Shown piece by piece: positions 1 to 12,063 of a DNA stretch of 64,000 bases; position 1 is the stretch's first letter, and the number at the start of each line of letters is the position of its first letter. The stretch is taken from contig NZ_QYBC01000006.1 in NCBI RefSeq assembly GCF_004137085.1, positions 212,939 to 276,938 on the forward strand. The letters run 5' to 3'. A model generated the notes under the pieces. The model was not told the DNA's origin, ran no database searches, and saw only the letters and a list, made by a program, of their open reading frames with translations. Position numbers and translations under genes: made by a program. The DNA is from Lichenibacterium ramalinae (lineage in GTDB: Bacteria; Pseudomonadota; Alphaproteobacteria; Rhizobiales; Beijerinckiaceae).

Positions 1-1528
1 CGTCGTGCGCGCCATGCGCGGCAGCGGAATCGTCGTGGTGGTGGCCGGTGCGGGCCGCGGCGCCGGCCGGGTGGGTGTCGTGGGCGACCGTCGCTTCCTC
101 GTGCCCATGCGCCGAGGCGTGGTGCGTGTCGGTCGGCTCCTTGTGGGCGTTGTGGTCGGTCGTCTCGGGCGCCACCGTGGCGCGCGACGTCCCGTAGAAG
201 GTGAGGAACACCAGCCGCCAGGAATAGAAGGAGGTGAGACCGGCCGCGATCGTCGTCATCAGCCAGCCGAAGGCGGCACCGCTGCGCTGCGACGCGTAGG
301 CGGCCTCGATGATGGCGTCCTTGGAATAATAGCCGGCCGTGAAGGGGAAGCCGGTGAGGGCCAGCGTGCCGATCATCATCATCCAGAAGGTGATGGGGAT
401 CTTGCCGCGCAGCCCGCCCATGTTGCGCATGTCCTGCTCGCCGCTGACCGCGTGGATGACGGAGCCGGCGCCCAGGAACAGCAGGGCCTTGAAAAAGGCG
501 TGGGTGAAGAGATGGAACACGCCGATGGCGTAGCCGCCGCAGCCCAGCGCCACGAACATGTAGCCGAGCTGCGAGCAGGTCGAATAGGCGATGACGCGTT
601 TGATGTCGTTCTGCACGAGGCCGATCGTGGCGGCGAAGAAGCAGGTGGTGGCGCCGATGACGATGACGAAGGTCTGGGCGGCCGGCGATATCTCGAAGAG
701 CGGCGACAGGCGCGCCACCATGAAGACGCCGGCCGTCACCATCGTGGCGGCGTGGATCAGCGCCGAGACGGGCGTCGGGCCCTCCATGGCGTCGGGCAGC
801 CAGGTGTGGAGCAGGAACTGGGCGGACTTGCCCATGGCGCCCATGAACAACAGCAGGCAGGCCAGCGTCACGGCATCGGCGTCGATGCCGAAGGCGTGGA
901 CGGTCTTGCCGGCGAGGCCGGGAGCCGCCGCGAAGATGGTCTCGAAGGCGACCGAATGCGTCAGCAGGAAGACGAGGAAGATGCCGAGCGAGAAGCCGAA
1001 GTCGCCGACGCGGTTGACCACGAAGGCCTTGATGGCGGCGGCGTTGGCGGTCGGCCGCTGGTACCAGAAGCCGATCAGCAGGTAGGAGGCGAGGCCGACG
1101 CCTTCCCAGCCGAAGAACATCTGAACGAGGTTGTCCGACGTCACCAGCATCAGCATGGCGAAGGTGAACAGCGACAGGTAGGCGAAGAAGCGCGACCGGT
1201 GCGGGTCGTCGTGCATGTAGCCGAACGAGTAGCTGTGCACGATCGTCGACACGGTGGTGACGACAACCAGCATGACGGCGGTGAGCGTGTCGATGCGGAA
1301 CGCCCAGTTCACCTGCAGGTCGCCGACCGTGAACCAGTTGGCGACCGGCACCAGCGCGTCGTGGTGGCCCAGGCCGACCCGGAAGAAGGCGATCCAGGCC
1401 AGCGCGCAGGAGATGCTGAGCAGCGTGGTGGTGACGTATTCCGAGTTGCGATGGCCGATCTGGCGGCCGAAGAGCCCGGCGACCGCGGCCCCGAGCAGCG
1501 GAAGGAAGACGATGAGGTCGTACATCAT
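1..1528 (-). CDS. nuoL: NADH-quinone oxidoreductase subunit L (partial, 3' end outside window)
   Basis: Large antiporter-like membrane subunit of complex I, thought to take part in proton pumping. The reading frame is open from an ATGATG at 1528 to the left edge, about 509 codons, so the C-terminus is missing. Visible family motifs include [18 protein letters not shown], the lysine-bearing segment [20 protein letters not shown] followed by [19 protein letters not shown], and [15 protein letters not shown]. The last visible ~50 residues, after a conserved TM segment ending FLTFYGT, are a hydrophilic stretch very rich in His, Asp, Glu and Ala (for example [16 protein letters not shown]). This is an insertion in a loop of the C-terminal half. 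Start is 8 bp downstream of nuoK and it is the last nuo gene in the window; nuoM and nuoN are expected to the left. Confidence 0.95.
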   Translation of the reverse strand, partial: MMYDLIVFLPLLGAAVAGLFGRQIGHRNSEYVTTTLLSISCALAWIAFFRVGLGHHDALVPVANWFTVGDLQVNWAFRIDTLTAVMLVVVTTVSTIVHSYSFGYMHDDPHRSRFFAYLSLFTFAMLMLVTSDNLVQMFFGWEGVGLASYLLIGFWYQRPTANAAAIKAFVVNRVGDFGFSLGIFLVFLLTHSVAFETIFAAAPGLAGKTVHAFGIDADAVTLACLLLFMGAMGKSAQFLLHTWLPDAMEGPTPVSALIHAATMVTAGVFMVARLSPLFEISPAAQTFVIVIGATTCFFAATIGLVQNDIKRVIAYSTCSQLGYMFVALGCGGYAIGVFHLFTHAFFKALLFLGAGSVIHAVSGEQDMRNMGGLRGKIPITFWMMMIGTLALTGFPFTAGYYSKDAIIEAAYASQRSGAAFGWLMTTIAAGLTSFYSWRLVFLTFYGTSRATVAPETTDHNAHKEPTDTHHASAHGHEEATVAHDTHPAGAAARTGHHHDDSAAAHGAHD

Positions 1529-1536
1529 CGGGATGC

Positions 1537-1845
1537 TCAGCCTCTCATCGTGTTGATGTCTTCGACCGAGATGGTGCCCTTGTTCCGGTAGAACACCACC
1601 AGGATGGCGAGGCCGATCGCCGATTCGGCCGCCGCCACTGTCAGCACCAGCAGGCCGAAGACCTGACCGGTGAGGTCGCCCAGGAAGGCCGAGAAGGCCA
1701 CGAGGTTCAGGTTCACCGCCAGCAGGATCAACTCGACCGACATCAGGATGACGATGATGTTCTTGCGGTTGAGAATGATGCCCGCCACCCCGAGGGTGAA
1801 CAGGATCGCCGCCACGATGAGGTAATGAGTCAGGCCGACAGCCAT
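1537..1845 (-). CDS. nuoK: NADH-quinone oxidoreductase subunit K
   Basis: Small membrane subunit of complex I, 102 aa, the usual length, with three hydrophobic segments. The second and third carry conserved acidic residues ([16 protein letters not shown] and [11 protein letters not shown]) that belong to the proton path in this family. I chose the ATG at 1845 ([10 protein letters not shown]) because it gives family length and follows a purine-rich stretch (GGGAGACTTCC); the frame continues 14 codons upstream without homologous sequence. It lies 8 bp upstream of nuoL and 143 bp downstream of nuoJ, a longer gap than elsewhere in the operon. Confidence 0.96.
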   Translation of the reverse strand: MAVGLTHYLIVAAILFTLGVAGIILNRKNIIVILMSVELILLAVNLNLVAFSAFLGDLTGQVFGLLVLTVAAAESAIGLAILVVFYRNKGTISVEDINTMRG

Positions 1846-1988
1846 GGAAGTCTCCCGGCATGCGGCCCCGGACGGCCGCCATGCCACGCGATCACTCGAT
1901 CAGGTCGGCGGAATCACCATCCCGCCGCGTCTTAACACGAAGCCGGCGTCGCGCCACCCGCGGGGCGACGCGACACCGGCCGAAAACT

Positions 1989-2597
1989 CTAGAGCCCGGC
2001 GCGCGACGGCACCTTGCGGAGCTGGACCGCCACCTTGCGGTCCCGCAGGTTCTGGGCGTCGATGCTCTGACGCTTCACCCCGCGGCGCGAGCGCAACGTC
2101 AGCACGATGGAGCCGATCATCGCGGTCAGCAGGATGAAGCCCGCCGCCTGGAAGAAGTAGACGTATTGCGTGTAGAGGATGCGCCCCAGCGCGGCCGTGT
2201 TGGTGACGTTCGGCGCGAGCGGGGCGGCCCGCATCGTCACGGTGGCGGGCTGCAGCGTCCAGCCGCCCAGCACGAAGACGAGTTCGATCAGCACGATGGC
2301 GCCGATGGTGGCGCCGAGCGGCAGGTACTGCAGGAAGCCCTGGCGCAGCACGGTGAAATCGACGTCGAGCATCATCACGACGAACAGGAACAGCACCGCG
2401 ACGGCGCCGACGTACACCACGACGAGGATCATGGCCAGGAACTCGGCCCCGAGCAGCATGAAAAGCCCGGCCGCGTTGACGAAGGCCAGGATCAGGAACA
2501 GCACGGAATGGACGGGGTTGCGCGCCGCGATGACCATGAAGGCCGAGGCGATCGCCACGATGGAGAAGACGTAGAAAAGAAAGACGGTCGCGACCAT
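1989..2597 (-). CDS. nuoJ: NADH-quinone oxidoreductase subunit J
   Basis: Membrane subunit of complex I, 202 aa with five hydrophobic segments. The N-terminal portion has the family pattern ARNPVHSVLFLILAF, then AEFLAMILVVVYVGAVAVLF and VVMMLDVDF. Start at ATG 2597 (MVATVFLFYVF); the frame extends upstream through low-complexity sequence that is not part of the family. The basic C-terminal tail (SRRGVKRQ onward) is cytoplasmic in other members. It sits between nuoI and nuoK in the standard alphaproteobacterial order. Confidence 0.96.
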   Translation of the reverse strand: MVATVFLFYVFSIVAIASAFMVIAARNPVHSVLFLILAFVNAAGLFMLLGAEFLAMILVVVYVGAVAVLFLFVVMMLDVDFTVLRQGFLQYLPLGATIGAIVLIELVFVLGGWTLQPATVTMRAAPLAPNVTNTAALGRILYTQYVYFFQAAGFILLTAMIGSIVLTLRSRRGVKRQSIDAQNLRDRKVAVQLRKVPSRAGL

Positions 2598-2673
2598 GCT
2601 GCTCAAATCTCCCCGCCGGGTCCTTCCGCCGCCGGCCGGGGGCCGGGGCTGGCGAAGGGCCGGGCGTACTCGC

Positions 2674-3162
2674 TCACCGGTAGGGCGCGTCCGCCTTGAG
2701 GTTGCGCTGGATCTCGCGCTCCCAGCGGTCGCCGTTGGCGAGCAGCTTGGCCTTGTCATAGAGGAGTTCCTCGCGGGTCTCCACCGCGAACTCCATGTTG
2801 GGCCCTTCCACGATGGCGTCGACCGGGCAGGCCTCCTGGCACAGGCCGCAGTAGATGCACTTCACCATGTCGATGTCGTAGCGCGTGGTGCGCCGCGTGC
2901 CGTCATTGCGGCGCGGACCGGCCTCGATGGTGATGGCCTGGGCCGGGCAGATGGCCTCGCAGAGCTTGCAGGCGATGCAGCGCTCTTCCCCGTTGGGATA
3001 GCGGCGCAGCACGTGCTCGCCCCGGAAGCGGGGGCTCTGCGGGTTCTTCTCGTGCGGGTAGTTGAGGGTGGGCTTCGGCTTGAAGAAATAGCGCATCGAC
3101 AGGCCGAAGGCCCCGATGAACTCCGACAGGAACAGTTGCTTGGCGGCGAGGTCGAGCCTCAT
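2674..3162 (-). CDS. nuoI: NADH-quinone oxidoreductase subunit I (2x[4Fe-4S] ferredoxin-like)
   Basis: Peripheral-arm subunit that binds the two [4Fe-4S] clusters (N6a and N6b) passing electrons towards NuoB. The 162-aa length is standard. Two clear Cys motifs are present: [16 protein letters not shown] and [16 protein letters not shown]. The N-terminal amphipathic part ([20 protein letters not shown]) is typical of the membrane-anchoring end, and the conserved [16 protein letters not shown] precedes the first cluster. It is 91 bp downstream of nuoH and 76 bp upstream of nuoJ. Confidence 0.97.
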   Translation of the reverse strand: MRLDLAAKQLFLSEFIGAFGLSMRYFFKPKPTLNYPHEKNPQSPRFRGEHVLRRYPNGEERCIACKLCEAICPAQAITIEAGPRRNDGTRRTTRYDIDMVKCIYCGLCQEACPVDAIVEGPNMEFAVETREELLYDKAKLLANGDRWEREIQRNLKADAPYR

Positions 3163-3253
3163 GGGGCACCTTTGGCAGCAGCGAAGACGGGGGCGGCGGG
3201 GATGGATCGACGGCGCAGGCGCCGGCGGAACGGATCCGCCGGCCCCGGGACCG

Positions 3254-4276
3254 CTAGTGGAACTGGCCGCCCATGCCGGTGATCTCGAGGAATGCCGCCA
3301 CCAGCACGACGTAGACCAGCGAGATCGGCAGGAACACCTTCCAGCCGAGCCGCATCAGCTGGTCGTAGCGGTAGCGCGGCACGAAGGCCTTCACCATGGC
3401 GATGAGGAAGAACATGAAGCTGGTCTTCAGCAGGAACCAGATCACGCCCGGCACCCAGGTGAAGGGGGCGAAGGGGATCGGCGACAGCCAGCCACCGAGG
3501 AACATGATCGACATGATGGCGCACATGGACACGATGGCCACGTACTCGCCGAGCATGAAGAGCACGTAGGGCGTCGCCGAATATTCGGTCATGAAGCCCG
3601 CCACCAACTCCGATTCGGCCTCGACGAGGTCGAAGGGCGAACGGTTCGTCTCCGCCAGGGCCGAGATGAAGAAGATGACGAACATCGGCAGCAACGGCAG
3701 CCAGTACCACCCGAGGATGCCGAGCGACGAGTTCTGGGCCATGACGATGTCGGTGAGGTTCAGCGAACCCGCGCAGAGCAGCACCGTGACCAGCACGAAG
3801 CCGATCGACACCTCGTAGGACACCATCTGGGCGGCCGAGCGCAGCGCCGACAGGAAGGGGTACTTCGAGTTCGACGCCCAGCCCGCCATGATGACGCCGT
3901 AGACGCCCAGCGACGAGACGGCGAAGAGGTAGAGCACGCCGACGTTGAGGTCGGCGATGGCCCAGCCCCAGTTCACCGGGATGACGGCGAAGGCCGAGAT
4001 GGCCAGCGTGCCGGTGACCACCGGCGCCAGGAGGAAGACGCCCTTGTTGGCGCCCGCCGGGATGATGGGCTCCTTGAGGGCGAACTTCGCGAAATCCGCG
4101 AAGCTCTGCAGCAGGCCCCAGGGACCCACCACGTTGGGGCCGCGGCGCAGCTGCACGGCCGCCCAGATCTTGCGGTCCGCGTAGAGGATGTAAGCCACGT
4201 AGATCAGCACGAGGGCGGCGAAGACGACGCTCTCGAGCAGCTTGAGCCAGAGGGAAACGGCGGAACCGTCAGTCAT
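3254..4276 (-). CDS. nuoH: NADH-quinone oxidoreductase subunit H
   Basis: Membrane subunit at the junction of the peripheral and membrane arms; it forms much of the quinone-binding chamber. It is 340 aa with about eight TM segments. Signature regions visible are [19 protein letters not shown], the acidic loop [20 protein letters not shown], and [16 protein letters not shown] sequence (here [18 protein letters not shown]). The start codon is only 4 bp after the nuoG stop, so translation is probably coupled. Confidence 0.97.
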   Translation of the reverse strand: MTDGSAVSLWLKLLESVVFAALVLIYVAYILYADRKIWAAVQLRRGPNVVGPWGLLQSFADFAKFALKEPIIPAGANKGVFLLAPVVTGTLAISAFAVIPVNWGWAIADLNVGVLYLFAVSSLGVYGVIMAGWASNSKYPFLSALRSAAQMVSYEVSIGFVLVTVLLCAGSLNLTDIVMAQNSSLGILGWYWLPLLPMFVIFFISALAETNRSPFDLVEAESELVAGFMTEYSATPYVLFMLGEYVAIVSMCAIMSIMFLGGWLSPIPFAPFTWVPGVIWFLLKTSFMFFLIAMVKAFVPRYRYDQLMRLGWKVFLPISLVYVVLVAAFLEITGMGGQFH

Positions 4277-4280
4277 GGGG

Positions 4281-6341
4281 CTACTCCGCCGCCTGCTGCA
4301 TGTGGCCCTGGGCCAGAACCGAACATTCCGCCATCACGGCCGAGCAGCGCGCGATGGGGTTGGTGAGGTAGAAGTCCTGGACCGGGGAGCGGAACGCCGC
4401 CCGATCCACCTCGCCGCCGAGCGCCGCCAAGGTCCCCAGTATGTCGCCCTCGGCCGGCACCACGCGCTCGACCTTGGCGAAATGCGGCACCGCGGCCTGC
4501 AGGGCGGCTTTGAGGGCGCGGTAGTTGTCGAAGGGCAGGCGGGCGCCGAGCTGCTCGGACAGGGCGCGCAGGATGGCCCAGTCTTCCCGCGCCTCGCCGG
4601 GCGGGAACACGGCCCGGTCCGACTGCTGCACGCGACCCTCGGTGTTGACGTAGAGCCCGGCCTTCTCGGTATAGGCGGCGCCCGGCAGGATCACGTCGGC
4701 GCGGTGGGCGCCGCGGTCGCCGTGCGAGCCCTGGTAGATCACGAAGGCGCCGGGCGCGACCGTGACCTCGTCGGCGCCGAGCAGGAACAGCACGTCGAGC
4801 GCGCCCGGCTCCGCCATAGCGAGGGCGTCGAGCCCGCCCTCGCCCGGCACCAGGCCGAGGTCGAGGCCGGCGACGCGCGAGGCCGCGGTATGCAGCACCG
4901 AGAAGCCGTTCCAGCCCTCGGAGACGGCACCGAAGCTCTTCGCGACCTTGGCGGCCAGGGCGAGCACGGCGGCGCCGTCGGGGCGCGCCAGCGCGCCCTG
5001 CCCCACGATCACCATAGGCCGCTCGCCGAGTTGCTCGGCCTTGCCGGCCAGCTCCTGCAGGGTGTCGGTGCCGGCACCGAGGTAGTCGTAGTCATAAGTC
5101 AAGTCGACGCGCTCGCCGATCAGCTGGATGGGGAAGCCCCCCATGCGCCAGCGCTTGCGGATGCGGGCGTTGAGCACGGGGCTTTCGCGCCGCGGGTTGG
5201 ATCCGATGATGAGCAGCGAGGTCGCGCGCTCGATGCCCGGCACCGTGGGGTTGAACAGGTAGGATCCGCGCCCGTGCCGGGGGTGCAGCGCCGTGCCGTC
5301 CTGACGGCAGTCGACGTTGGGAGAGCCGAGCCGGTCGGCCAGGCCCTTGAAGGCGAACATGTCCTCGGCGCTGACGAGGTCGCCGGCGATGAAGCCCAGG
5401 CGCTTCGGGTCCGCCGCCTTCACCTTGGCGGCGATGGCCGCGAAGGCTTCGGCCCAGGTGACCGGGGCGAGCCGTCCCGCCTTGCGCAGGTAGGGCCGGT
5501 CGAGCCGCTGCGCCTTCAGCCCGTCGACGATGTGGCGGGTCTTGTCGGAGATCCACTCCTCGTTCACGTCGTCGTTGATGCGGGGCAGGATGCGCAGCAC
5601 CTCGCGGCCGCGAGAATCGACGCGGATGTTCGACCCCAGGGCGTCCATGACGTCGATGACCTGGGTCTTCGCCATCTCCCAGGGCCGGGCCTTGAAGGCG
5701 GCCGGCTTCTGCAGGAGGGCGCCGACCGGGCAGAGATCGGCGACGTTGCCCTGCAGCTCGGACCCCATGGCGGATTCGAGGTAGGTGGTGATCTCCATGT
5801 CCTCGCCGCGGCCGATAGCGCCCATGTCGCCCGTGCCCGCCACCTCGGAAGTGAAGCGGACGCAGCGCGTGCAGTGGATGCAGCGGTTCATCGACGTCCG
5901 CACGATCGGCCCGATGTACTTGTCCTCGACGGCGCGCTTGTTCTCGTGGAAGCGCGACCCCGAGACGCCGAAGGCCATGGCCTGGTCCTGCAAATCGCAC
6001 TCGCCGCCCTGGTCGCAGATCGGGCAGTCCAGCGGGTGGTTGATCAGCAGGAATTCCATGATGCCGTGGCGGGCCTTCTTCACCACGGCCGACTTGGTCG
6101 ACACCTGCGGCGCCTCGCCATTGGGACCGGGGCGGCAGTCGCGCACGCCCCAGGCGCAGGAGGCCACGGGCTTGGGCGCGCCCTTCAGCTCGACGAGGCA
6201 CATGCGGCAGTTGCCGGCGATCGACAGCCGCTCGTGGAAGCAGAAGCGCGGGATTTCGGCGCCGGCAGCCTCGCAGGCCTGCAGCAGCGTGTAATCCGCC
6301 GGGACGTCCACTTCGCGTCCGTCGACGACGATCTTGGTCAT
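4281..6341 (-). CDS. nuoG: NADH-quinone oxidoreductase subunit G
   Basis: Peripheral-arm subunit of 686 aa that carries several iron-sulphur clusters. The N-terminal ferredoxin-like domain has a [2Fe-2S] site ([15 protein letters not shown], then CAWGVRDC). It is followed by the His-coordinated cluster segment ([19 protein letters not shown]) and a [4Fe-4S] motif ([10 protein letters not shown]). The remainder is a molybdopterin-oxidoreductase-like fold that no longer binds a cofactor in complex I. This is the shorter form usual in alphaproteobacteria and mitochondria. There is a 187-bp gap upstream to nuoF in which I see no gene; it may allow extra initiation or RNA processing. Confidence 0.97.
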   Translation of the reverse strand: MTKIVVDGREVDVPADYTLLQACEAAGAEIPRFCFHERLSIAGNCRMCLVELKGAPKPVASCAWGVRDCRPGPNGEAPQVSTKSAVVKKARHGIMEFLLINHPLDCPICDQGGECDLQDQAMAFGVSGSRFHENKRAVEDKYIGPIVRTSMNRCIHCTRCVRFTSEVAGTGDMGAIGRGEDMEITTYLESAMGSELQGNVADLCPVGALLQKPAAFKARPWEMAKTQVIDVMDALGSNIRVDSRGREVLRILPRINDDVNEEWISDKTRHIVDGLKAQRLDRPYLRKAGRLAPVTWAEAFAAIAAKVKAADPKRLGFIAGDLVSAEDMFAFKGLADRLGSPNVDCRQDGTALHPRHGRGSYLFNPTVPGIERATSLLIIGSNPRRESPVLNARIRKRWRMGGFPIQLIGERVDLTYDYDYLGAGTDTLQELAGKAEQLGERPMVIVGQGALARPDGAAVLALAAKVAKSFGAVSEGWNGFSVLHTAASRVAGLDLGLVPGEGGLDALAMAEPGALDVLFLLGADEVTVAPGAFVIYQGSHGDRGAHRADVILPGAAYTEKAGLYVNTEGRVQQSDRAVFPPGEAREDWAILRALSEQLGARLPFDNYRALKAALQAAVPHFAKVERVVPAEGDILGTLAALGGEVDRAAFRSPVQDFYLTNPIARCSAVMAECSVLAQGHMQQAAE

Positions 6342-6528
6342 CTCAGTTCCTTCAAGGCCGCGCCTTCGCGAGAATCATCGAGCCGCGAGCGGGTGATACC
6401 CCATTCCGCGGTGCGGCGGTACCCATCGCCGCCTCCGTCATATCCGGGCCGCCGGTCGCCCGGCAGCCCTCGTCGAACATCTGGCGCCGGTCGCGCCGGG
6501 CCTCAATGCGTCACAAAGCCGGCCCGCC

Positions 6529-7830
<1,302 letters not shown>

Positions 7831-7841
7831 GGCGCGTCTCC

Positions 7842-8930
7842 TCAGGGCTTGTCGGCGGAAGCGGCGGGGCCGGCGGCGGGCGAGCCCGGTCCGGTCTGGC
7901 CACGGTCGGCATCGGCGGGCGGAGCCGGCGGGCTTTCCTGCCGGTCGGCGGCGGATTCGGGATGGGGCTTGTGCACGGCGGCGGATTCGGCCTGGTTCAC
8001 GCCGACCGGGTCGTCGGTCCGCGTGCCGGTGCCGGCGACGGAGCCTTCCGGCCGGGCGTTGGCGACATCGCGCTGGCCGCCGAGGCCCCCCTGCCCGGTA
8101 TCGGCCTCGGCGGGAGGCGCCTCGCCCCCCGTGCGCTGCCGCCCGGTGTCGTTGCTGCCGATGTCGGCCGCGGCCTCGCGCCCGGACGCTTCGGCATGCC
8201 GCTCCGGCATGTCGCGTCCGACCCGCGCCGCCAAGGCGTCGTCGAGCGCCGGGTCGCGATCGGCCGCGGTGCGGACGTCCTCGTTGTCCGGCACCGGCGT
8301 GGTGCCGAAGCCGTGCTGGTTGCCCTGGGCGCCATACCAGGTGGTGAGCGAGGTGAGCCCGCCGGCGGGCTCGGAGGTGCGGCGACCGGTCTGCGAGCCG
8401 CGCTGCACGGGGCGCCCGGCGGCGAGGTCGTCGAGCAGCTTGTCGAAGTTCTCGGCCGTCAGGTCCTCGTAGTATTCGTCGTTGATCTGCACCATGGGGG
8501 CATTGCAGCAGGCCCCCAGGCACTCGACTTCGAGCCAGGAGAAGTTGCCGTCGGCCGACACGGCGTTCATCGGCCCGACCCGCGCCTCCAGCACGGCCTT
8601 GATGGCATCGGCGCCGCGCAGCACGCAGGGCGTGGTGCCGCAGAACTGGATGAAGTGCTTCCCCACCGGGGCGAGGTTGTACATCGTGTAGAAGGTCGCC
8701 ACCTCGAGCACCCGGATGTAGGGCATGCCCAGGATCTCGGCGATCTTCTCGATGGCGGGCTTCGGCACCCAGCCCTCGTGCTGCTGCTGCGCGCGGCGGA
8801 GCAGCGCCATCACGGCCGAGGCCTGGCGGCCTTCCGGGTATTTCCTGATCTGCTTGTCCACCCAGACCCGGTTCTCGGGCGTGAAGTCGAAGCTGTCGGG
8901 CTGGATGTCAGCGAGGCGCCGAACGGTCAT
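7842..8930 (-). CDS. nuoE: NADH-quinone oxidoreductase subunit E with long disordered C-terminal tail
   Basis: Thioredoxin-like [2Fe-2S] subunit of the NADH module. The first ~200 residues are standard: a helical start ([19 protein letters not shown]), the pair of Cys in [11 protein letters not shown], and [15 protein letters not shown] with the second Cys pair. The protein is 362 aa, whereas most NuoE proteins are 160-230 aa. The extra part, from about residue 200, is low-complexity and rich in Pro, Ala, Gly, Asp and Glu, ending [12 protein letters not shown]. It looks intrinsically disordered. Longer NuoE tails occur in some Hyphomicrobiales, but I cannot verify close relatives. It is 10 bp downstream of the small secreted-protein gene. 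Confidence 0.95.
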   Translation of the reverse strand: MTVRRLADIQPDSFDFTPENRVWVDKQIRKYPEGRQASAVMALLRRAQQQHEGWVPKPAIEKIAEILGMPYIRVLEVATFYTMYNLAPVGKHFIQFCGTTPCVLRGADAIKAVLEARVGPMNAVSADGNFSWLEVECLGACCNAPMVQINDEYYEDLTAENFDKLLDDLAAGRPVQRGSQTGRRTSEPAGGLTSLTTWYGAQGNQHGFGTTPVPDNEDVRTAADRDPALDDALAARVGRDMPERHAEASGREAAADIGSNDTGRQRTGGEAPPAEADTGQGGLGGQRDVANARPEGSVAGTGTRTDDPVGVNQAESAAVHKPHPESAADRQESPPAPPADADRGQTGPGSPAAGPAASADKP

Positions 8931-8940
8931 GACGGTCCCG

Positions 8941-9174
8941 TCAATTCATTTTTTCGCAGGTCTGCCGGGGTGCGCTGTGGCACAGGTAGGCCGAGGTGCC
9001 CCGCTGCAGGATGATGTAGGCGCCCCCGCCCGTGTCGGCGAAGGCGGTCTTGATGTCGTAGCCGTCCTTGAGCAGCTGCGCGACCGAGGCGGCGGCCTGG
9101 TCGGCGGCCCTGGCGGCCGGCGCGGCTGCGATGCCCGCCAACAGCACCAGGAGCGCGATCGGGCCGTGCCGCAT
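8941..9174 (-). CDS. Small secreted protein embedded in the nuo operon
   Basis: A 77-aa protein of unknown function. Residues 1-23 form a clear Sec signal peptide (basic start MRHGP, a hydrophobic core, then APAARAADQ with an Ala-x-Ala cleavage site). The mature part (~54 aa) contains the phrase IKTAFADTGGGAYIILQRG and two Cys near the C-terminus (YLCHSAPRQTCEKMN) that could form a disulphide. The ATG overlaps the nuoD stop in a TGATG arrangement and the stop is 10 bp before nuoE, so it is co-translated with complex I. An exported periplasmic product within an operon of cytoplasmic subunits is unexpected. No family was recognised. Confidence 0.82.
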   Translation of the reverse strand: MRHGPIALLVLLAGIAAAPAARAADQAAASVAQLLKDGYDIKTAFADTGGGAYIILQRGTSAYLCHSAPRQTCEKMN

Positions 9175-10364
9175 CAGCGGTCGACCTCGCCGAAGACGAT
9201 GTCGAGCGAGCCCAGGATGGCGGAGACGTCGGCCAGCATGTGCTCGCGGCACATGAAGTCCATCGCCTGGAGGTGGGCGTAGCCGGGCGCCCGGATCTTG
9301 CAACGGTAGGGCTTGTCGGAGCCGTCGCTCACGAGATAGACGCCGAACTCGCCCTTGGGCGCCTCGACGGCGGTGTAGACCTCGCCGGCCGGGACGTGGA
9401 AGCCTTCGGTGTAGAGCTTGAAGTGATGGATGAGCGCTTCCATGGAACGCTTCATCTCGGCGCGGGGCGGCGGCGCCACCTTGCCCTGGCGCGTCGTGAT
9501 GGGGCCCTGCCCCTCCGGTGCCAGCAGCTTCGTCACGCATTGCTGCATGATGTGGGTGGACTGCCGCATCTCCTCCATGCGGATGACCTGCCGGTCGTAG
9601 TTGTCGCAGTTGCGCCCGACCGGGATGTCGAAGTCCATCTCCTCGTAGCACTCGTAGGGCTGCGACTTGCGCAGGTCCCAGGCCGCGCCCGATCCCCGCA
9701 CCATCACGCCCGAGAAGCCCCAGGCCCAGCATTCGTCGAGCGTCACGACGCCGATGTCGACGTTGCGCTGCTTGAAGATGCGGTTGTCGATGAACAGCGC
9801 CTCGAGGTCGTCGACGACCTTGAGGAAGGGCTCGCACCAGGCGCCGATGTCTTCGACGAGCTGCGTCGGCAGGTCCTCGTGCACGCCGCCCGGCCGGATG
9901 TAGTTGGCGTGCAGCCGAGCCCCGGACGCGCGCTCGTAGAAGCCCATCAGCTTCTCCCGCTCCTCGAAGCCCCAGAGCGGCGGCGTCAGGGCGCCGACGT
10001 CGAGCGCCTGCGTGGTGACGTTGAGCAGGTGCGACAGGATGCGGCCGATCTCGAGGTAGAGCACCCGGATCAGCTGGGCCCGTCGCGGCACCTCGAGGCC
10101 CAGCAGCTTCTCGATGGCGAGGCAGAAGCCGTGTTCCTGGTTCATCGGCGACACATAGTCGAGCCGATCGAAATAGGGGATGTTCTGGACGTAGGTGCGG
10201 GCCTCCATCAGCTTCTCGGTGCCGCGGTGCAGCAGGCCGATATGCGGGTCCACGCGCTCGACGATCTCGCCGTCGAGTTCGAGGACGAGGCGCAGCACGC
10301 CATGCGCGGCGGGGTGCTGCGGGCCGAAGTTGATCGAGAAGTTGCGGATCGACTGGTCGTTCAT
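9174..10364 (-). CDS. nuoD: NADH-quinone oxidoreductase subunit D (49-kDa type)
   Basis: Quinone-site subunit of the peripheral arm, related to the large subunit of NiFe hydrogenase but without metal ligands. The 396-aa protein has [20 protein letters not shown] near the N-terminus (position ~13), [14 protein letters not shown], and the C-terminal signature [21 protein letters not shown]. It is a stand-alone nuoD, not fused to nuoC. It begins 4 bp after the nuoC stop and its own stop overlaps the following small gene by one base. Confidence 0.97.
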   Translation of the reverse strand: MNDQSIRNFSINFGPQHPAAHGVLRLVLELDGEIVERVDPHIGLLHRGTEKLMEARTYVQNIPYFDRLDYVSPMNQEHGFCLAIEKLLGLEVPRRAQLIRVLYLEIGRILSHLLNVTTQALDVGALTPPLWGFEEREKLMGFYERASGARLHANYIRPGGVHEDLPTQLVEDIGAWCEPFLKVVDDLEALFIDNRIFKQRNVDIGVVTLDECWAWGFSGVMVRGSGAAWDLRKSQPYECYEEMDFDIPVGRNCDNYDRQVIRMEEMRQSTHIMQQCVTKLLAPEGQGPITTRQGKVAPPPRAEMKRSMEALIHHFKLYTEGFHVPAGEVYTAVEAPKGEFGVYLVSDGSDKPYRCKIRAPGYAHLQAMDFMCREHMLADVSAILGSLDIVFGEVDR

Positions 10365-10368
10365 GGGG

Positions 10369-11007
10369 TCACGCCTTGTCGCCGACGGGGGCTCGGGTGG
10401 CCTTCTCGTCGCCCGGCAGGGACGCGACGTCCATCGCCTCCCAGGGCGACAGGAAGTCCCAGTCGCGGAAGTCCTGGGTGAGGCGCACCGGCTGGTTCAC
10501 GACGCGCTTCTCGGCATCGTTCCACCACACCTCCACGAAGCCCGTCATGGGGAAGTCCTTGCGCAGCGGATGCCCCTCGAAGCCGTAATCCGTCAGGATG
10601 CGGCGCAGGTCGGGGTGGCCGGTGAAGAGGATGCCGAAGAGGTCGTAGGCTTCGCGCTCGTACCAGTTGGCGGAGGGGAACACGGCCGTCAGCGAGGGGA
10701 CGGCGGTCGCCTCGTCGGTCATCACCTTCAAGCGGATGCGCCGGTTGTGCTGCGGAGACAGCAGGTGAAGCACCACGTCGAAGCGCTTGTCGCGCTGAGG
10801 ATAATCGACGCCGCACAGGTCGATGAAGCAGACGAAGCGGCAGCGCGGATCGTCGCGCAGGAAGGTCGCCACCTCCACGATGGCGGAAGCCTCCGCCATG
10901 AGGGTCAGTTCGTCATGCGCCACCTGCACCCGAACCGCCCCGTCCGGGAAGGACGAGGCGATGGCCTCGCCGAGTTCGGCGTCGCTGGGTGTCCTGGCTT
11001 CGGTCAT
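10369..11007 (-). CDS. nuoC: NADH-quinone oxidoreductase subunit C (30-kDa type)
   Basis: Peripheral-arm structural subunit, 212 aa. The signature of the family is present: [31 protein letters not shown] followed by GHPLRKDFP. The N-terminal part ([22 protein letters not shown]) matches the usual start. It is 76 bp downstream of nuoB and 4 bp upstream of nuoD. Confidence 0.96.
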   Translation of the reverse strand: MTEARTPSDAELGEAIASSFPDGAVRVQVAHDELTLMAEASAIVEVATFLRDDPRCRFVCFIDLCGVDYPQRDKRFDVVLHLLSPQHNRRIRLKVMTDEATAVPSLTAVFPSANWYEREAYDLFGILFTGHPDLRRILTDYGFEGHPLRKDFPMTGFVEVWWNDAEKRVVNQPVRLTQDFRDWDFLSPWEAMDVASLPGDEKATRAPVGDKA

Positions 11008-11083
11008 GAGGGTCCAACCTGGAGGGTGGTCGCGAGAATGGCCCCGCGCCGCCCGGTCGGGCGGCGCGGCAGCGGGCGCCGTG

Positions 11084-11707
11084 TCAGCGCTCGATCGTGC
11101 CGGTGCGGCGGATCTTCCGCTGCAGCATCAGGAAGCCGTAGAGCAGCGCTTCCGCCGTGGGGGGACACCCGGGCACGTAGATGTCGACCGGGATGATGCG
11201 GTCGCAGCCGCGCACCACCGAGTATGAATAGTGATAGTAGCCGCCGCCGTTGGCGCAGGAGCCCATCGAGATGACGTAGCGCGGCTCCGGCATCTGGTCG
11301 TAGACCTTGCGCAGGGCCGGAGCCATCTTGTTGGTCAGCGTGCCGGCGACGATCATGACGTCGGACTGGCGGGGGCTGGCGCGCGGGGCGAATCCGAACC
11401 GCTCGGAATCGTAGCGCGGCATGGAGAACTGCATCATCTCGACCGCGCAGCAGGCGAGGCCGAAGGTCATCCACATCAGCGAGCCCGTGCGGGCCCAGTT
11501 GATGATGTCGTCCGTCGTCGTCAGGATGAAGCCCTTGTCGGCCAGCTGGTTGCTCAGGCCGGACAGGTAGGGATCTTCGGACTGGATGGCCCGGCCGGTC
11601 CGGGGGTCGATGAGCGGCTGGCCGCCCTGCGGCGGCACCGGCGACACCAGCGTGCCGCCGGGGGCCCGGGCTTCGCCGGCCGGGGTCTTGTCGAGGATCA
11701 ATCCCAT
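11084..11707 (-). CDS. nuoB: NADH-quinone oxidoreductase subunit B (PSST type)
   Basis: Carries the last [4Fe-4S] cluster (N2) that reduces quinone. The 207-aa protein shows the tandem-Cys motif [11 protein letters not shown], then [10 protein letters not shown] and [14 protein letters not shown] with the remaining ligands. It has a longer than usual N-terminus (about 55 residues before [18 protein letters not shown]), rich in Pro and Gly. Start ATG at 11707 lies inside the end of nuoA (10-bp overlap), which supports coupling. Confidence 0.96.
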   Translation of the reverse strand: MGLILDKTPAGEARAPGGTLVSPVPPQGGQPLIDPRTGRAIQSEDPYLSGLSNQLADKGFILTTTDDIINWARTGSLMWMTFGLACCAVEMMQFSMPRYDSERFGFAPRASPRQSDVMIVAGTLTNKMAPALRKVYDQMPEPRYVISMGSCANGGGYYHYSYSVVRGCDRIIPVDIYVPGCPPTAEALLYGFLMLQRKIRRTGTIER

Positions 11708-12063
11708 TCGAGGGCGCCCTTGTTCCATTCGTACATAAAGCCGATCGTCAGCACGGCCAGGAAGCCCATCATGGACCAGAAGCCGAAGAGCCCGACGTCG
11801 TGGAAGGCCACGGCCCAGGGGAACAGGAACGCGACCTCGAGGTCGAAGATGATGAACAACAGCGCCACCAGGTAGAAGCGCACGTCGAACTTCATGCGGG
11901 CGTCGTCGAAGGCGTTGAAGCCGCACTCGTAGGCCGAGAGCTTCTCCGGATCCGGTGCCTGGAACGCTACGATGAACGGGACGACGAGCAGCGCCCCGGC
12001 GATCACCGCCGACACCGCGATGAAGATCACCAGCGGCAGGTATTGGTCGAGAAGCCCCGGCAT
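11698..12063 (-). CDS. nuoA: NADH-quinone oxidoreductase subunit A
   Basis: Small membrane subunit, 121 aa with three TM segments, at the interface of the two arms. The family signature [23 protein letters not shown] (given here as its first 20 residues, [20 protein letters not shown]) and the acidic TM segment [16 protein letters not shown] are visible. A strong Shine-Dalgarno sequence (GGAGGT) lies just before the ATG. It is the first gene of the operon; the promoter should lie in 12064-12280, but I cannot pick convincing -35/-10 boxes there. Confidence 0.96.
   Translation of the reverse strand: MPGLLDQYLPLVIFIAVSAVIAGALLVVPFIVAFQAPDPEKLSAYECGFNAFDDARMKFDVRFYLVALLFIIFDLEVAFLFPWAVAFHDVGLFGFWSMMGFLAVLTIGFMYEWNKGALEWD

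Noticed and set aside
5..1591. 528-aa plus-strand open frame opposite nuoL
   Set aside because: Extremely rich in Arg, Gly, Glu and His, no family resemblance, and exactly antisense to a clearly conserved nuoL.
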